Source of the DNA: Zobellella iuensis
Lineage (GTDB): Bacteria > Pseudomonadota > Gammaproteobacteria > Enterobacterales > Aeromonadaceae
DNA: 64,000 nt
Direction of reading: 5' to 3'
Assembly: GCF_016746085.1 (NCBI RefSeq)
Contig: NZ_JAERTZ010000025.1
Location: forward strand, 588,844 to 652,843
Below the pieces are notes generated by a model, which saw only the letters and a program-made list of their open reading frames with translations, did not search any database and had not been told where the DNA came from. Positions 34,951 through 42,802 of this stretch are shown here, in pieces. The position numbers and the translations under genes are program-made. How positions within the stretch are numbered: position 1 is the first letter of the stretch; every line of letters begins with the position of its first letter.

Positions 34951-36974
34951 AAACAGTCGCGATAGTGCAGGCTCGAATGGGCTCTACCCGCTTACCCGGT
35001 AAAGTAATGATGAAAATCACCGGTATCCCCATGATAGAGCTGCTGCTAAAGCGTCTTGCCTGCGCCAAGGAACTGGATCAGATAGTGCTGGCCACATCTA
35101 TTGATGAAGAAAACCGTCTCTTGGTTGACCATGTGATTAGGCTGGGTTTTGCCTGCGAACAGGGCAGTGAACAGGATGTGATGGAGCGCTATTTGCGTAC
35201 GGCAAGAAAGCACCAGGCCGACATTATTGTACGCATAACCGGCGACTGCCCGCTGGTGGATTCCGCTCTTGTGGATCAACTAGTCCGCGAGTTTAAATCA
35301 TCAGAGCTGGATTATTTGACAAACACGACTCCTCCTACTTATCCGGATGGCCTGGACGTGGAAGTCTTCAGCTTTAAGGCATTTGAGCGTGCCTGTTCAG
35401 AAACCGAGGATGCTTATGATCATGAGCATGTTACCCCCTACCTGCGTAAACCAGGCGAGTTTCGTACAGCTTCGGTCAGCCATGATGAAGATTTATCCGA
35501 CTGGCGCTGGACTGTGGATGAACAGGAAGATCTGGCCGTAGTCCGGCATGTGTTCGAGCACTTCGCTCCCGATTTGCATTTCAGCTGGCTACAGGTGGCA
35601 GAGCTGCAGCGATGCCGACCAGACTTGTTTCACCCGAATAGGCATATCACACGTAATGAAGGAGCCGCCATGGGTACGGGACAAAAACTCTGGAAGAGGG
35701 CAAAACAGATCATTCCCGGAGGCAACATGCTGTTGTCCAAACGGGCCGAGATGTTCCTGCCGGATCTATGGCCCTCTTATTTCAGCAAGGCCAAAGGCTG
35801 CAAGGTATGGGACATGGATGGCAACGAATATACCGATATGTCCATCATGGGCATAGGCACTAATATCCTGGGTTATGGTCATCCGGAAGTAGATGAGGCA
35901 GTACGTAGCACCGTAGCACTTGGCAACATGTCCACCCTCAACTGTCCGGAAGAAGTGTGGCTGGCAGAAAAGCTCATCGCACTGCATCCATGGGCCGATA
36001 TGGTACGCTTCGCCCGCTCTGGCGGTGAGGCCAATGCCATCGCCATCCGCATTGCCCGCGCCGTCACCGGCAAAGACAAGGTCGCCGTGTGCGGCTACCA
36101 CGGCTGGCATGACTGGTATCTTTCCGCCAACCTGGGTAATGAAGAAAATCTGGCCGGCCACCTGTTACCCGGCCTGGAGCCCAATGGCGTGCCCAAGGAG
36201 CTGAAAGGCAGCGTTTTTCCTTTTAAGTACAACGATTTCAACGAATTGAAAAATCTGGTGGAACGCCATGATATCGGCGTTATCAAGATGGAAGTGGTAC
36301 GCAACATGGGGCCGGAAGACAATTTTCTGCACAAGGTGCGAAAACTGGCCACGGAGCGAAGCATCGTTCTTATCTTTGATGAGTGCACCTCGGGTTTTCG
36401 TCAGAGTTTTGGTGGCCTGCACAAACTCTATGGTGTCAACCCGGATATGGCCATGTTCGGCAAGGCCCTTGGCAACGGTTATGCCATAACGGCCGTTATT
36501 GGCCGAAAGGAAGTCATGGAAGCGGCACAGACCAGCTTTATCAGCAGTACCTTTTGGACGGAGCGCATAGGTCCCTCGGCGGCATTAAAAACGCTGGAAG
36601 TGATGGAGCGGGAGCGCAGCTGGGAAACCATCACACAGCGCGGCTTGCAGATCCGCGCCGGCTGGCAGTCTTTGGCCGAGAAACACGATTTGTCGATCAG
36701 TCACTGGGGGCTGCCGGCCCTGACGGGCTTCAGCTTTAACAGCCCTAATGCGCTGGCATACAAGACCCTGATTACTCAGGAAATGCTTGCCAAAGGGTAT
36801 CTGGCCAGCAACGCCGTTTATGTCTGTACCGAACACAGCCGGCCGGTTATTGACCATTACTTTGCCGAGCTGGATTCTATCTTTGCCTTGATCCGAGAAT
36901 GTGAGGAAGGCCGTTCTGTAGATAGCCTGCTCCGGGGCCCCGTATGCCATGCTGGTTTCAAGCGGTTGAACTGA
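34947..36974 (+). CDS. SpsF-like cytidylyltransferase fused to a GSA-aminomutase-like aminotransferase
   Basis: A 675-residue two-domain protein. Residues 1 to about 230 are a nucleotidyltransferase of the acylneuraminate cytidylyltransferase/SpsF type (VAIVQARMGSTRLPGKV, VRITGDCPLVD). Residues 242-675 are a class III PLP aminotransferase of the glutamate-1-semialdehyde aminomutase type (RAKQIIPGGNMLLSKR, RFARSGGEANAIAIR, IFDECTSGFR, PLP lysine K506 in MFGKALGNGY). The operon lacks a canonical PseF, so the first domain may activate the sugar with CMP; the second may change or add an amino group. This is inference. An internal AAGGAG and ATG (35670) could start the second domain alone. Confidence 0.85.
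   Translation: MKTVAIVQARMGSTRLPGKVMMKITGIPMIELLLKRLACAKELDQIVLATSIDEENRLLVDHVIRLGFACEQGSEQDVMERYLRTARKHQADIIVRITGDCPLVDSALVDQLVREFKSSELDYLTNTTPPTYPDGLDVEVFSFKAFERACSETEDAYDHEHVTPYLRKPGEFRTASVSHDEDLSDWRWTVDEQEDLAVVRHVFEHFAPDLHFSWLQVAELQRCRPDLFHPNRHITRNEGAAMGTGQKLWKRAKQIIPGGNMLLSKRAEMFLPDLWPSYFSKAKGCKVWDMDGNEYTDMSIMGIGTNILGYGHPEVDEAVRSTVALGNMSTLNCPEEVWLAEKLIALHPWADMVRFARSGGEANAIAIRIARAVTGKDKVAVCGYHGWHDWYLSANLGNEENLAGHLLPGLEPNGVPKELKGSVFPFKYNDFNELKNLVERHDIGVIKMEVVRNMGPEDNFLHKVRKLATERSIVLIFDECTSGFRQSFGGLHKLYGVNPDMAMFGKALGNGYAITAVIGRKEVMEAAQTSFISSTFWTERIGPSAALKTLEVMERERSWETITQRGLQIRAGWQSLAEKHDLSISHWGLPALTGFSFNSPNALAYKTLITQEMLAKGYLASNAVYVCTEHSRPVIDHYFAELDSIFALIRECEEGRSVDSLLRGPVCHAGFKRLN
35659..35672 (+). 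promoter_or_regulatory. Internal ribosome site and ATG before the aminotransferase domain
   Basis: AAGGAG (35659-35664) lies 5 bases before an in-frame ATG at 35670, exactly at the domain junction. It allows separate synthesis of the 434-residue aminotransferase (MGTGQKLWKRAKQII). Confidence 0.5.
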
Positions 36975-38089
36975 TGCTTGGCAACATTGTTTTTCGCACC
37001 GACGCATCTCTGGAAATCGGCAGCGGTCATGTAATGCGCTGCCTGACACTGGCCGATGCACTGCGCGAGCGCGGCGCCGACTGCCGGTTCATCTGCCGCG
37101 AACACCCGGGCAACCTGATTGAGCAGGTCCGCAACAAGGGCTATATCGTCCATGCCTTGCCGACCATGGCACCTGTAGAAGCGAGTTCGCTTGCGATCCC
37201 CCCCCCCACTGCGATGCCCATGGCCCACAGCCACTGGCTCGGCACAACACAGGAACAGGATGCCGAAGCCTGTGTCGCGATCCTTGCCGAGCTGGCTCCC
37301 GACTGGCTGATCGTCGACCACTACGCCCTGGACGCCCGCTGGGAGCTGGCTCTCAAGCCTCACTATCGCAAGCTGATGGTGATCGATGATCTGGCCGACC
37401 GTACGCACCAGTGCGACCTGCTGCTAGATCAGACCTACGGCCGCAACGCCGCCGACTACCAACCATGGGTGCCGGCCGGCTGCAGCCTGCTCTGCGGTGC
37501 GCAATACGCCCTGTTACGCCCGGAGTTCGCAGCCCTGCGTCCCTACAGCCTGCAGCGCCGGGAAGATCCGCGATTGCAGCACCTGCTGATCACTATGGGC
37601 GGCGTCGACAAGGACAATGCCACGGGCCAGGTATTACAGGCCCTGAAATCCACTGCCTTGCCGGACGGCTGCCGCATCACTGTGGTCATGGGCTCGACGG
37701 CGCCCTGGCTGGACGAGGTGCGCCAGGCGGCCGAGGACATGCCCTGGCCCACGACGGTTCGTGTCGGAGTCAGCGATATGGCGCAACTGATGGCCGACAG
37801 CAACCTGGCGATCGGCGCCGCCGGCTCGACGTCCTGGGAACGCTGCTGCCTGGGGTTGCCCACCGTGATGCTGGTGCTGGCCGATAATCAGCGCCAAGTT
37901 GCCCACGGCCTTGAACTTGCCGGTGCGGTACAGGTAATACGCGAACCTCAAGAAGTCGGTGAGAAACTGTCGGGATCGCTAGACGCTTTCACCTCATCCC
38001 TCCAGTGGCTACAGGAGATGAGTCAGGCTGCGGCGAATATCACGGATGGCTGTGGCGTACTCAATCTCATCCATCAACTGGAGTGCTGA
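36974..38089 (+). CDS. pseG: UDP-sugar hydrolase PseG
   Basis: A 371-residue GT-B-fold hydrolase. IVFRTDASLEIGSGHVMRCLTLADALRERG contains the catalytic histidine of the GxGHxxR motif; VIDDLADR and ITMGGVDKDN are further family motifs. It releases UDP from the 2,4-diacetamido sugar. The ATG overlaps the previous stop (TGATG). Residues I75-P78 are encoded by a run of ten C (37198-37207), a slippage-prone tract; the frame is open at this length. Confidence 0.93.
   Translation: MLGNIVFRTDASLEIGSGHVMRCLTLADALRERGADCRFICREHPGNLIEQVRNKGYIVHALPTMAPVEASSLAIPPPTAMPMAHSHWLGTTQEQDAEACVAILAELAPDWLIVDHYALDARWELALKPHYRKLMVIDDLADRTHQCDLLLDQTYGRNAADYQPWVPAGCSLLCGAQYALLRPEFAALRPYSLQRREDPRLQHLLITMGGVDKDNATGQVLQALKSTALPDGCRITVVMGSTAPWLDEVRQAAEDMPWPTTVRVGVSDMAQLMADSNLAIGAAGSTSWERCCLGLPTVMLVLADNQRQVAHGLELAGAVQVIREPQEVGEKLSGSLDAFTSSLQWLQEMSQAAANITDGCGVLNLIHQLEC
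37198..37207 (+). repeat. C10 homopolymer inside pseG
   Basis: Ten consecutive C residues, encoding the end of an Ile codon and three Pro codons. A change of one or two bases would truncate PseG shortly after residue 78. Confidence 0.95.
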
Positions 38090-38090
38090 A

Positions 38091-38609
38091 GTGACTGGAA
38101 GACAACCGACTGCCCAGGTTCGTCTAATGACCCGACAGGATCTCGATCAGGTGCTGATCTGGCGCAATCACGAAGAGGTGCGCCGTTATATGTATACCCA
38201 GCACACGATCAGCCTGGAGGAGCATACCCGCTGGTTCGAACGAGCCTCCCAGGATCCTGCCCGCCACTTGCTGGTATTCGAAAACGACTCATTGCCGCTG
38301 GGCTTTATCAACATCCATCAGATCGTTCCTGGCAGCGTGGCCGATTGGGGGTTCTACATTGCCCCTAATGCTCCCAAAGGCACGGGACGGTTGCTGGGAC
38401 AGGCGGCATTACACTACGCCTTTGTGCAGGCCGGCCTACACAAGCTATGCGGTCAGGCCCTGGCCTACAACGAGCGCTCCATTGGACTTCACCTAAGCCT
38501 GGGCTTCCAGCAGGAAGGCATCCTGCGGCAACAACATTTCGACGGCCAGCACTATCACAACGTGGTGTGCTTCGGTCTGCTCGCTGGCGAATGGCCGGCG
38601 AATTCCTGA
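38091..38609 (+). CDS. pseH: N-acetyltransferase PseH
   Basis: A 172-residue GNAT acetyltransferase. The GTG at 38091 follows the pseG stop by one base and has GGAG upstream. VRLMTRQDLDQVLIWRNHEEVRRYMYT and GFYIAPNAPKGTGRLLGQAAL (acetyl-CoA binding) identify it. It N-acetylates C4 of the UDP-amino sugar with acetyl-CoA. Confidence 0.92.
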   Translation: MTGRQPTAQVRLMTRQDLDQVLIWRNHEEVRRYMYTQHTISLEEHTRWFERASQDPARHLLVFENDSLPLGFINIHQIVPGSVADWGFYIAPNAPKGTGRLLGQAALHYAFVQAGLHKLCGQALAYNERSIGLHLSLGFQQEGILRQQHFDGQHYHNVVCFGLLAGEWPANS

Positions 38610-38620
38610 GAGACTACGAC

Positions 38621-39676
38621 ATGCCTAATATTCCCTACATCAGCATCGCCGGCCGGCGCATCGCTAGCGATGCACCACCCTATGTCATCGCCGAACTCTC
38701 CGCCAACCATAACGGTCGACTGGAAACCGCTCTGAAAATCATTGAGGAGGCGAAAAAGGCGGGCGCCGACGCCATCAAGCTGCAGACCTATACCGCCGAT
38801 ACCATCACCCTGAACTGCGACGCCGAGGAATTCCAGATCCATGGCGGCCTGTGGGACGGTAAAACACTCTACCAGCTTTACCAGGAAGCCCATATGCCCT
38901 GGGAGTGGCACAAACCGCTGTTCGAGCATGCCCGCAAGCTGGGCATCACGATTTTCAGCTCCCCCTTTGATAATACTGCCGTTGACCTGCTTGAGGACCT
39001 CAACGCCCCGGCCTACAAGATCGCCTCCTTCGAAGCCGTCGACCTGCCGCTGATCAAATACGTCGCCAGTACAGGTAAGCCGATGATTATCTCTACCGGC
39101 ATGGCGAATGCGGAAGAAATCCAGGAAGCGATTGCAGCGGCACGGGAGGGTGGTTGTAAGGAGCTGGCCATTCTGCATTGTGTCAGCGGCTATCCTGCCC
39201 CTGCAGAAGATTACAACTTACGTACTATCCCAGATATAATCCAGCGCTTTGGTCTGGTTACCGGCTTGTCCGATCATACCTTGGACAATACCACCGCCAT
39301 TGCCGGTGTGGCACTCGGAGCCTCCATTATAGAAAAGCATTTTACTCTCGACCGTAACGGCGGTGGCCCTGATGACAGTTTCTCACTAGAGCCAAAAGAA
39401 CTGGCGGCACTCTGCCGTGATTGCAAGACAGCTTGGGCGGCACTAGGCAAGGTGGACTATGCACGTAAGCCTAGTGAGCAAGGTAATGTCCAATTCAGAA
39501 GATCCCTTTATTTTGTCAAAGATCTTAAATCAGGAGATGTAATAACTAAAGATGCGGTGCGTAGTGTCAGACCAGGCTTTGGTTTGCCACCACATTGGTT
39601 AGATAAAATAATAGGGAAGAAAGTTACGCAAAAAATTAGCAAAAACACCGCCATAAAAAAATCAATGATTAAATAG
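38621..39676 (+). CDS. pseI: Pseudaminic acid synthase PseI
   Basis: A 351-residue NeuB-family synthase condensing the 6-deoxy sugar with phosphoenolpyruvate. YVIAELSANHNGRLETAL and KIASFEAVDLPLI lie in the TIM barrel; the C-terminal antifreeze-like domain starts near residue 290 (RRSLYFVKDLKSGDVITKDAVRSVRPGFGLPP). The gene is GC-rich up to about 39.45 kb and then becomes clearly AT-rich with A/T-ending codons, so its last quarter matches the AT-rich genes that follow. Confidence 0.95.
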   Translation: MPNIPYISIAGRRIASDAPPYVIAELSANHNGRLETALKIIEEAKKAGADAIKLQTYTADTITLNCDAEEFQIHGGLWDGKTLYQLYQEAHMPWEWHKPLFEHARKLGITIFSSPFDNTAVDLLEDLNAPAYKIASFEAVDLPLIKYVASTGKPMIISTGMANAEEIQEAIAAAREGGCKELAILHCVSGYPAPAEDYNLRTIPDIIQRFGLVTGLSDHTLDNTTAIAGVALGASIIEKHFTLDRNGGGPDDSFSLEPKELAALCRDCKTAWAALGKVDYARKPSEQGNVQFRRSLYFVKDLKSGDVITKDAVRSVRPGFGLPPHWLDKIIGKKVTQKISKNTAIKKSMIK

Positions 39677-39743
39677 TGCCGCGATTGTAAAATATATTAA
39701 TTAAATACTTAGCTATTCATAATGTTGATAAATGAGGGTGAAA

Positions 39744-41066
39744 ATGGGATTAACTGCCATTGTGGGCGCAGGGTTATCAGGAATATTAGCAGCCCACCTT
39801 TCCAGACAACAAGGCGATGAAGTAATACTTATAGAAGCAGATGATGGCTGTGGTGGATTATTACGCAGCATAAACGTTAATGATTACTGGTTTGATCAAG
39901 GTACACATTTTGTTTCTGAAACAGGTGATGACGTAATAGACCGCTTCCTTTTTGAAGATAAAAAGGTAGCATCCATGGTCTGCTTTAATGAAACACTAGC
40001 GGGTAGTTATTTTAATGGTCGGTTAAGCGAGGTCAGTCCATACCTAAATTTAACTACGCTGCAACGTGAAAACTGCGCAACAATTGCCTACGAGATGCTT
40101 TGCAGATTAGGCCAGACATGTTCTTCAAAACCAAGCAATGCTGCTGAATATTATTACCAACATTATGGACAAAATTTTATACAAAAAATAGCAAACCCGG
40201 TGTACGAAAAATTTTATGGTACTACTCCAGAGAATCTTTCTGACAAGGTGGCCCAATTATTTGATCTAAATCGCATATTGCTATTCACTCCAGAAAGCAG
40301 TCAAACTTTGAAAGTAGAATCCAGCATCAACAATCTCATTGGTTTTCATGGCAGCACACCTGGGGTAATGAAATATTACCCTAAGAAAGGGGGGATAGAA
40401 AGCTGGATAAAAGAACTAATTACATCACTTCAACAACAAAAAGTAAAAATACTTACATCCAGCAGGATACAATCAATAATTGAAGAATCTAAAAAAATTC
40501 GCGGCCTTATACTTCAGAATGGTCAAGAGATAAGAATAGACAAGCTAGTTTGGTCTTCACCTTCACCTCTACTAGCAAACCTATGCAATATAAAACTAAA
40601 TACTCTCCCCCCTCAATCACGCCACACACTGTTATATGACATAGTCTATGATAAACCACTTAACTCAGACTGCCACTATATAAATTGCCATGCTCCTGAA
40701 CTTAGTTCGGGACGAATTACTCTCTATCAAAATCTGGCTAATGGCTACAGAAGCGGCTATGGATGTACCGTTGAAGTTCTTGTTGCCCCCGATCAAGCAA
40801 CTCCAACAATGGACAACATCCACAATGAATTAATGCTCATTGGGTTAGTCTCTGAAAAATATAAACACTGTTATAAAGGGATACGAAAACTTAAATCTGG
40901 ATTTCCTATACTTACCCCATCTGTTGTATCTCATACCCAGATGGCCAGTGAAAAACTAATGATGAAATATGAAAACCTTACACTTACTGGTCGAGGGAAT
41001 AATAATGCATTCTTTATGAATGAAGTACTGATTAATACAAAAAATGAACTATTCAAATTTAGGTGA
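39744..41066 (+). CDS. FAD-dependent amine-oxidase/UGM-like protein
   Basis: A 440-residue flavoprotein: the N-terminal dinucleotide motif AIVGAGLSGILAAHLSRQQGDEVILIEADDGCGG, a mid-region GGIESWIKEL and a C-terminal TGRGNNNAFFMNEVL FAD-contact segment. It resembles protoporphyrinogen oxidase and UDP-galactopyranose mutase-like enzymes of sugar clusters. The substrate is unknown. AT-rich, unlike the flagellar genes. The ATG at 39744 has GAGGGTG just upstream. It is coupled to the methyltransferase 4 bp downstream. Confidence 0.75.
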   Translation: MGLTAIVGAGLSGILAAHLSRQQGDEVILIEADDGCGGLLRSINVNDYWFDQGTHFVSETGDDVIDRFLFEDKKVASMVCFNETLAGSYFNGRLSEVSPYLNLTTLQRENCATIAYEMLCRLGQTCSSKPSNAAEYYYQHYGQNFIQKIANPVYEKFYGTTPENLSDKVAQLFDLNRILLFTPESSQTLKVESSINNLIGFHGSTPGVMKYYPKKGGIESWIKELITSLQQQKVKILTSSRIQSIIEESKKIRGLILQNGQEIRIDKLVWSSPSPLLANLCNIKLNTLPPQSRHTLLYDIVYDKPLNSDCHYINCHAPELSSGRITLYQNLANGYRSGYGCTVEVLVAPDQATPTMDNIHNELMLIGLVSEKYKHCYKGIRKLKSGFPILTPSVVSHTQMASEKLMMKYENLTLTGRGNNNAFFMNEVLINTKNELFKFR

Positions 41067-41070
41067 AATT

Positions 41071-41793
41071 ATGAAAAAATCAGGATTTGAGTTATACGGC
41101 GCAATGGCCGAAGCAATCACTCATTCAACATCAGTAGCAGGACGCTATCGATGCCAAGAAGTTGATGAGCGGAATATTATTTCAGACATTATGCGAAAAC
41201 TATCTATTTCAAGCAACGATCAACTTCTTGAAATAGGATGTAACCTGGGAAAGTTGCTTACACCTCTTTCCTATATGGTAGAAAAATCCATTGGAATAGA
41301 TCACCCTCTACTGATATCACGGTATCAAACCGAGATAAAAAAAGATAATATAAAACTTGTACCAGGGAATTTCTTGGAAATAGAAAATGAAAAATTAGGC
41401 CACTTCAACAAAATACTTATTTATAGTGTCATTCATGCATTACCCGATAATAAAAGTCTCGATGCGTTCATTGATAAAGCCCTCCAGCTGTTATCGGCAG
41501 GTGGATTGATGCTAATAGGTGACATCCCCAATGAAGACAAGAAGAATAGATTTCTGGCGTCGAGAACAGGAAAGATTTTTAACAAAGAATGGGAAGAGCG
41601 AAGAGCTTTATTTCCTGAAACAGAGTCAGTCGAATTAGATTATAAATGCAGCATAAGTTTTAACGATGAACTGTTATGCTCTCTCATGCTGAACATAAGA
41701 AAAAAAGGTTACAATGCTCATATACTAGCTCAACCCGAAAATCTGCCATTCGGAAGAACTAGAGAAGACTTGTTAATTGTTAAACCTGACTAA
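41071..41793 (+). CDS. SAM-dependent methyltransferase
   Basis: A 240-residue class I methyltransferase. The SAM motif is LLEIGCNLGKLL near residue 47; IGIDHP, FNKILIYSVIHALPDN and LLSAGGLMLIGDIPNED follow the Rossmann order. It probably methylates a sugar or sugar derivative, perhaps at the end of nonulosonic acid synthesis; this is inference from context. Start chosen at 41071 after AGGTG. Last plus-strand gene of the island, ending at a terminator-like hairpin. Confidence 0.8.
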   Translation: MKKSGFELYGAMAEAITHSTSVAGRYRCQEVDERNIISDIMRKLSISSNDQLLEIGCNLGKLLTPLSYMVEKSIGIDHPLLISRYQTEIKKDNIKLVPGNFLEIENEKLGHFNKILIYSVIHALPDNKSLDAFIDKALQLLSAGGLMLIGDIPNEDKKNRFLASRTGKIFNKEWEERRALFPETESVELDYKCSISFNDELLCSLMLNIRKKGYNAHILAQPENLPFGRTREDLLIVKPD

Positions 41794-41803
41794 CTTATAT
41801 CAC

Positions 41804-41840
41804 TTTAAAGGGAGACCATTTGCTCAAGTTTCCCTTTAAA
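41804..41840. terminator. Bidirectional terminator between convergent genes
   Basis: A perfect 10-bp inverted repeat, TTTAAAGGGA and TCCCTTTAAA, with a 17-base loop. The A/T ends of the arms provide a T run in both directions. It separates the plus-strand methyltransferase from the minus-strand FemAB-like gene. Confidence 0.75.
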
Positions 41841-41842
41841 AA

Positions 41843-42793
41843 TCAAGACGAAATTGTTAGTTTGTACTTAAAATAAGGGAAATAAAAATCGCCAAATCCT
41901 CGCTTAAACCTTCCGATCCCTAGTTCCTTCTCACTTGCACCATTAATAGCCAAAGGCATATCTCCCAGATTCATATAGTGACAACCTAATTTTTTGACAT
42001 GTACCATTCCATAATAAAGATTATAGTGGGATAAGGGCTTGTCGAAAAGAGCTCTCTCATACACCCCCACTGCATAATAGGCAGTGCTAGCCCCACAGAG
42101 AAATAATGATGCAGCGACCAATTCATCATTCCAGTAAGAAAAAACGATAAAAGCATCTCCACTCTTAATCATTTCCGCCTGGATAGCCCAACTATCCAGA
42201 GGGCGAGTAGTTCTTCCTGCTATTTTTAAATGAAAAAAACGGAATTTCTCGATATGTTCATGTAAAAAATTATCTTTATCAATAAGTATGGTCTGAAGAT
42301 TATCTTCTCCCCAACGGATATATTTTCTATATTTTTCCCGAATAGCATTCCATATGGCTTCATCACCAACAGCTAACGGAATTAATTGTTCATAGTGACT
42401 AGAAACGTCAGCAGTATCATCCAGTAATATCAATGATATTGGATCTAACAAGCCTGCATCTTGACGGTAATAAAAAACCATTCCTGGCTTAAACAGACTT
42501 TTTATATATCTACCAAAGATAGAAAAAACACCTCTCTGCTCTACAACACTTAATCCTGGTGCAATGTAAACTCTGGCGGCATCACCATAAAATCCTAGCT
42601 CATTATTACTTTCTGAGCACAACAACCAGGCGACAGCTCTCTTTCCATGAATGATAGCTCGCGATAAATCTTTATGCTTATGTTCAAAATAACATTCATA
42701 GTATTCACTATGCAACGGTACATAGCGACTATCACAGTGGGTGAGTTTTCTAAGCTGAGTCCAGTCAGTATCGGATAGAGGTTCGAGTTGCAT
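41843..42793 (-). CDS. FemAB/GNAT-like acyltransferase
   Basis: A 316-residue protein resembling the GNAT-fold FemAB/BioF2-type family: an N-terminal half with weak conservation (ELGFYGDAARVYIAPGL), a YRKYIRWGEDN substrate segment and the C-terminal AASLFLCGASTAYYAVGVYERALFDKPLSHYNLYYGMVHVKKLGCHYMNLGD typical of such enzymes. It may transfer an acyl or aminoacyl group to a sugar or cell-surface target. AT-rich. It follows the TPR-glycosyltransferase by 9 bp. Confidence 0.6.
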   Translation of the reverse strand: MQLEPLSDTDWTQLRKLTHCDSRYVPLHSEYYECYFEHKHKDLSRAIIHGKRAVAWLLCSESNNELGFYGDAARVYIAPGLSVVEQRGVFSIFGRYIKSLFKPGMVFYYRQDAGLLDPISLILLDDTADVSSHYEQLIPLAVGDEAIWNAIREKYRKYIRWGEDNLQTILIDKDNFLHEHIEKFRFFHLKIAGRTTRPLDSWAIQAEMIKSGDAFIVFSYWNDELVAASLFLCGASTAYYAVGVYERALFDKPLSHYNLYYGMVHVKKLGCHYMNLGDMPLAINGASEKELGIGRFKRGFGDFYFPYFKYKLTISS

Positions 42794-42802
42794 AATGCTT
42801 CT

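Noticed and set aside
35659..36974. Two separate genes instead of a fusion
   Set aside because: The reading frame is open through the junction with no stop, and both halves are in the same frame; the internal start is reported only as an alternative product.
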